Source of the DNA: Marinimicrobium hydrolyticum
GTDB lineage: Bacteria; Pseudomonadota; Gammaproteobacteria; Pseudomonadales; Cellvibrionaceae
Direction of reading: 5' to 3'
Assembly (NCBI RefSeq): GCF_030848505.1
Contig: NZ_JAVDDU010000010.1
Span: forward strand, 62,001 to 126,000
Length of the DNA: 64,000 nucleotides
Part shown: in pieces, positions 61,895 through 64,000 of the stretch
Position numbering within the stretch: the first letter of the stretch is position 1
How the letters are laid out: each line of letters opens with the position of its first letter
Made by a program: the position numbers and the translations under genes
The notes under the pieces: generated by a model
Databases searched by the model: none
The model's input: only the letters and a program-made list of their open reading frames with translations
What the model was told of the DNA's origin: nothing

Positions 61895-62200
61895 CTATTT
61901 AATGTCGAACAGCTGCTCAAAATTTGAAATGGTCAGGATCTTTTTGACATCCGGGCTGCAATTGAGAATCTCAATGTTAGCGTCATCACCGCCGGCATGA
62001 TCGCGTAACAAGAGCAGCATGCCCAGAGCAGAACTGTCCAGATAGTTGGTGTCTTTCATATCGACTCTATAGAGCGATGGTTCCTCTTCCAGCTGTTCAT
62101 AGGACGCACGAAATTCCTGGTGGGCGCCAAAATCAAAGCGACCTTGAATGTAAAGCGTTAGAGTGTTGCCATCGGGTGATACTGAAGAAGTAATCGCCAT
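61895..62200 (-). CDS. STAS-domain anti-sigma factor antagonist, HsbA-like
   Basis: This single STAS domain of about 101 residues has SVSPDGNTLTLYIQGRFDFG and the phosphorylatable serine in DTNYLDSSALGMLLLL. It is probably the target of the downstream kinase-phosphatase. In Pseudomonas HsbA binds FlgM or a diguanylate cyclase depending on phosphorylation. The frame is open from 62260, but the ATG at 62198-62200 gives the normal domain length. Confidence 0.86.
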   Translation of the reverse strand: MAITSSVSPDGNTLTLYIQGRFDFGAHQEFRASYEQLEEEPSLYRVDMKDTNYLDSSALGMLLLLRDHAGGDDANIEILNCSPDVKKILTISNFEQLFDIK

Positions 62201-62313
62201 AATGTGTCTCATCCGTCGTCCATTTCCGTAGCCGCCCCCTGCGGGGGACCCCATTAGCATAGCGTATTCGCAGCAGAAACCCTAGAGCCAGTTCAGCCCC
62301 GAGCGGAACTGGA

Positions 62314-62757
62314 TTATGTCTCGCGCCTATGCCAGTGCTGTTGAGATGATAATTCATCCAACTCGCGCTGCAGCTTTTGCTCAAGGGCGGCGTTTTCTTC
62401 TTTCTTTAAGCGTGCAATCAATTCCTGAATGGATTGTTTGCGACGATGCATTTGCTGCCATTGTTGCTGGCACTGCTGAAGTAATTGTTGCACGTGCTGC
62501 AACTTTTTTTCCTGCTCAGTTAACACAGCCGCCAAGCGCTGAATAAAACCACTGTAACTGATCAACTCGGAGGGGTGTACACCCTCGCGGCGGCTTTGAT
62601 ATTCCTGTACGTATTGTTCGCGGTAAAGCTGCAGCTGCTCCAGTTGCTGCTGTTCTGCCAGCGTTCTTTCCCGACACGCTTCAAACTCACGGGCGGCCTC
62701 CTGTTCCGCTCGCTCGGCGAGGATCAGTACGGCGCGCATTCGTTCCGAACGGGCCAT
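62314..62757 (-). CDS. fliJ: Flagellar export chaperone FliJ
   Basis: This 147-residue protein is predicted to be a long coiled coil, with ERAEQEAAREFEACRERTLA and many Gln-rich heptads (QQLEQLQLYREQYVQEY). It forms the central stalk in the FliI ATPase ring and escorts chaperones. The ATG at 62755-62757 follows AGAGG at good distance, better than an in-frame GTG at 62766. It follows fliI by 54 bp. Confidence 0.9.
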   Translation of the reverse strand: MARSERMRAVLILAERAEQEAAREFEACRERTLAEQQQLEQLQLYREQYVQEYQSRREGVHPSELISYSGFIQRLAAVLTEQEKKLQHVQQLLQQCQQQWQQMHRRKQSIQELIARLKKEENAALEQKLQRELDELSSQQHWHRRET

Positions 62758-62811
62758 GTTTGGCACCTCTTACATTATTGTCTGAGCTAGCGGGGTGTTT
62801 GGTTTACCGCG

Positions 62812-64000
62812 TTAACCCGTGGGCTTGGCCGCACTGCGGTGTTGGGCCGCGAGCGGACCTCGAGCCTTGGTGTTGGCATTGGCGTTCGGTTCAAGCAGTG
62901 TTCGCAAATGAGTAATGCTTTCGGCAATGGGCACTGGTTGATCAAGCCCTTGTTGAATAAAGGCTCTTAAATGGGGGAAGCGCTCAATGGCCGCATCTGT
63001 TTCGGGGTCGGCTCCCGGGCTGTAGGCGCCAATGGCAATCAAGTCCCGGTTTTGTTGGTAACGGGACAGCAGTTGTTTGAAGCGCTGCATTAGCCCAAGC
63101 TGCTGTTGATCAACAATATTGGGCATGGCTCGGCTGATGGATGCCTCCACATCGATGGCGGGGTAAATGCCCTCTTCCGCCAACTGCCGGGACAACACAA
63201 TGTGTCCATCCAAAATGGCGCGAGAAGCATCGGCGATAGGGTCTTGCATATCGTCCCCCTCCGACAGCACTGTATAAAACGCCGTAATGGATCCCTCTCC
63301 CTGCTCCGCATTGCCAGCACGCTCAACCAACTGAGGAATCTTCGCAAACACTGAGGGCGGATACCCCTTGGTGGCCGGTGGCTCCCCGATGGCCAGAGAG
63401 ATTTCCCGCTGCGCCTGAGCGAAACGGGTCAACGAGTCCATCAGCAACAATACGTTCAGCCCCTGATCGCGATAGTATTCAGCAATCCGGCTGGTCAGCT
63501 GGGCGGCGCGCAGGCGCATCAGGGGCGCATCGTCGGCGGGCGACGCCACTACGGCGGCACGGGACAAGCCCTCGGGGCCCAGAATATGATCGATAAATTC
63601 TTTAACCTCTCGCCCGCGCTCTCCCACCAACCCCACCACCACTACATCAGCGGTGGTGTACTTGGTCATCATGCCCATGAGCACACTCTTACCCACACCA
63701 CTACCGGCAAATAGGCCCATGCGCTGGCCTCGGCCGACGGTAATCAGAGCATTGATGGCGCGAATACCCACATCCAGCGGTTCGCTGATGGGGTGGCGTT
63801 TAAGGGGGTTGATATCTTCGGGCTCGAAATCCAAAAAGTCGTCGCCGACCAGAGGACCGGCACTGTCCAGCGGTTGCCCCAACCCGTTCACTACCCGGCC
63901 GAGCAGCTGAGGGCCGATACGCATGCCCTGATGTCCCGCCACGGGCACCACTCGGGCACCTGGCTCGAGCCCTTCCACCCGTTTGACGGGCATCAGGTAG
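62812..64000 (-). CDS. fliI: Flagellar export ATPase FliI, partial (runs off right edge)
   Basis: The C-terminal 395 or so codons are present. The frame remains open at 64000, so about the first 60-80 residues lie outside. Walker A reads [15 protein letters not shown], Walker [18 protein letters not shown], and the hexamer motif [19 protein letters not shown] follows. FliI resembles the F1 beta subunit and helps unfold and deliver export substrates. The last about 25 residues ([22 protein letters not shown]) are an unusual tail not needed for the fold. Confidence 0.96.
   Translation of the reverse strand, partial: YLMPVKRVEGLEPGARVVPVAGHQGMRIGPQLLGRVVNGLGQPLDSAGPLVGDDFLDFEPEDINPLKRHPISEPLDVGIRAINALITVGRGQRMGLFAGSGVGKSVLMGMMTKYTTADVVVVGLVGERGREVKEFIDHILGPEGLSRAAVVASPADDAPLMRLRAAQLTSRIAEYYRDQGLNVLLLMDSLTRFAQAQREISLAIGEPPATKGYPPSVFAKIPQLVERAGNAEQGEGSITAFYTVLSEGDDMQDPIADASRAILDGHIVLSRQLAEEGIYPAIDVEASISRAMPNIVDQQQLGLMQRFKQLLSRYQQNRDLIAIGAYSPGADPETDAAIERFPHLRAFIQQGLDQPVPIAESITHLRTLLEPNANANTKARGPLAAQHRSAAKPTG

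Overview
The window is chromosomal DNA from a motile, polar-flagellated gammaproteobacterium, probably a marine relative of the Pseudomonas, Marinobacter and Cellvibrio groups. This rests on gene order and protein content read directly: the order flhB-flhA-flhF-fleN-fliA-cheYZAB-motCD-parC-cheW, the neighbourhood gyrA-mtaD-ubiG-mupP-yciK, a fused tyrA-aroA gene, and a 7Fe ferredoxin with an Azotobacter-type NADPH:ferredoxin reductase. No species can be named. No tRNA, rRNA or CRISPR array was seen.

Region 1 (1-14.4 kb, all minus strand) is an accessory metabolic island and the most unusual part. Read in transcription order it holds a porin, a periplasmic solute-binding protein with a NosL-like C-terminal domain, one ABC permease, an unrecognised membrane protein, an ABC ATPase, a SCO1-type and a PCu(A)C-type copper chaperone and a diheme cytochrome c4. 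Next come a HutC-type GntR regulator, an AprA-like flavoprotein, an AprB-like two-cluster ferredoxin, a HEAT-repeat protein, a 7Fe ferredoxin, a DUF971 protein, a YeiH-type exporter, Fpr and a DUF59 protein that runs off the left edge. Overlapping start and stop codons tie many of these together. I infer a transporter plus intracellular redox module for an unidentified, possibly sulfur-containing, substrate, with NADPH-Fpr-FdxA as electron route and copper delivery on the periplasmic side.

Region 2 (14.4-15.3 kb) is non-coding, with a transposase scar that looks like the IS110 family. Region 3 (15.3-37.6 kb) is housekeeping: a PH-domain protein, rpsA, manC-galU-algC (sugar nucleotides for polysaccharide), cmk, pyrF, comEA, cysN and cysD (sulfate activation), tyrA-aroA, pheA and gyrA on the minus strand, then mtaD, ubiG, mupP and yciK on the plus strand. 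Its intergenic gaps carry six intact and one decayed copy of a long hairpin repeat with conserved loop features and different, self-complementary stems.

Region 4 (37.6-64 kb, minus strand) is one large flagellar and chemotaxis block from fliI (cut by the right edge) through fliJ, an HsbA/HsbR/HptB-like partner-switch set, fliK, fliLMNOPQR, flhBAF, fleN, fliA, cheYZAB, motCD, a ParA-like protein, two CheW-type proteins and a DUF2802 protein. Strong sigma-54 promoters are visible before fliK and fliL and a weaker one before flhA.
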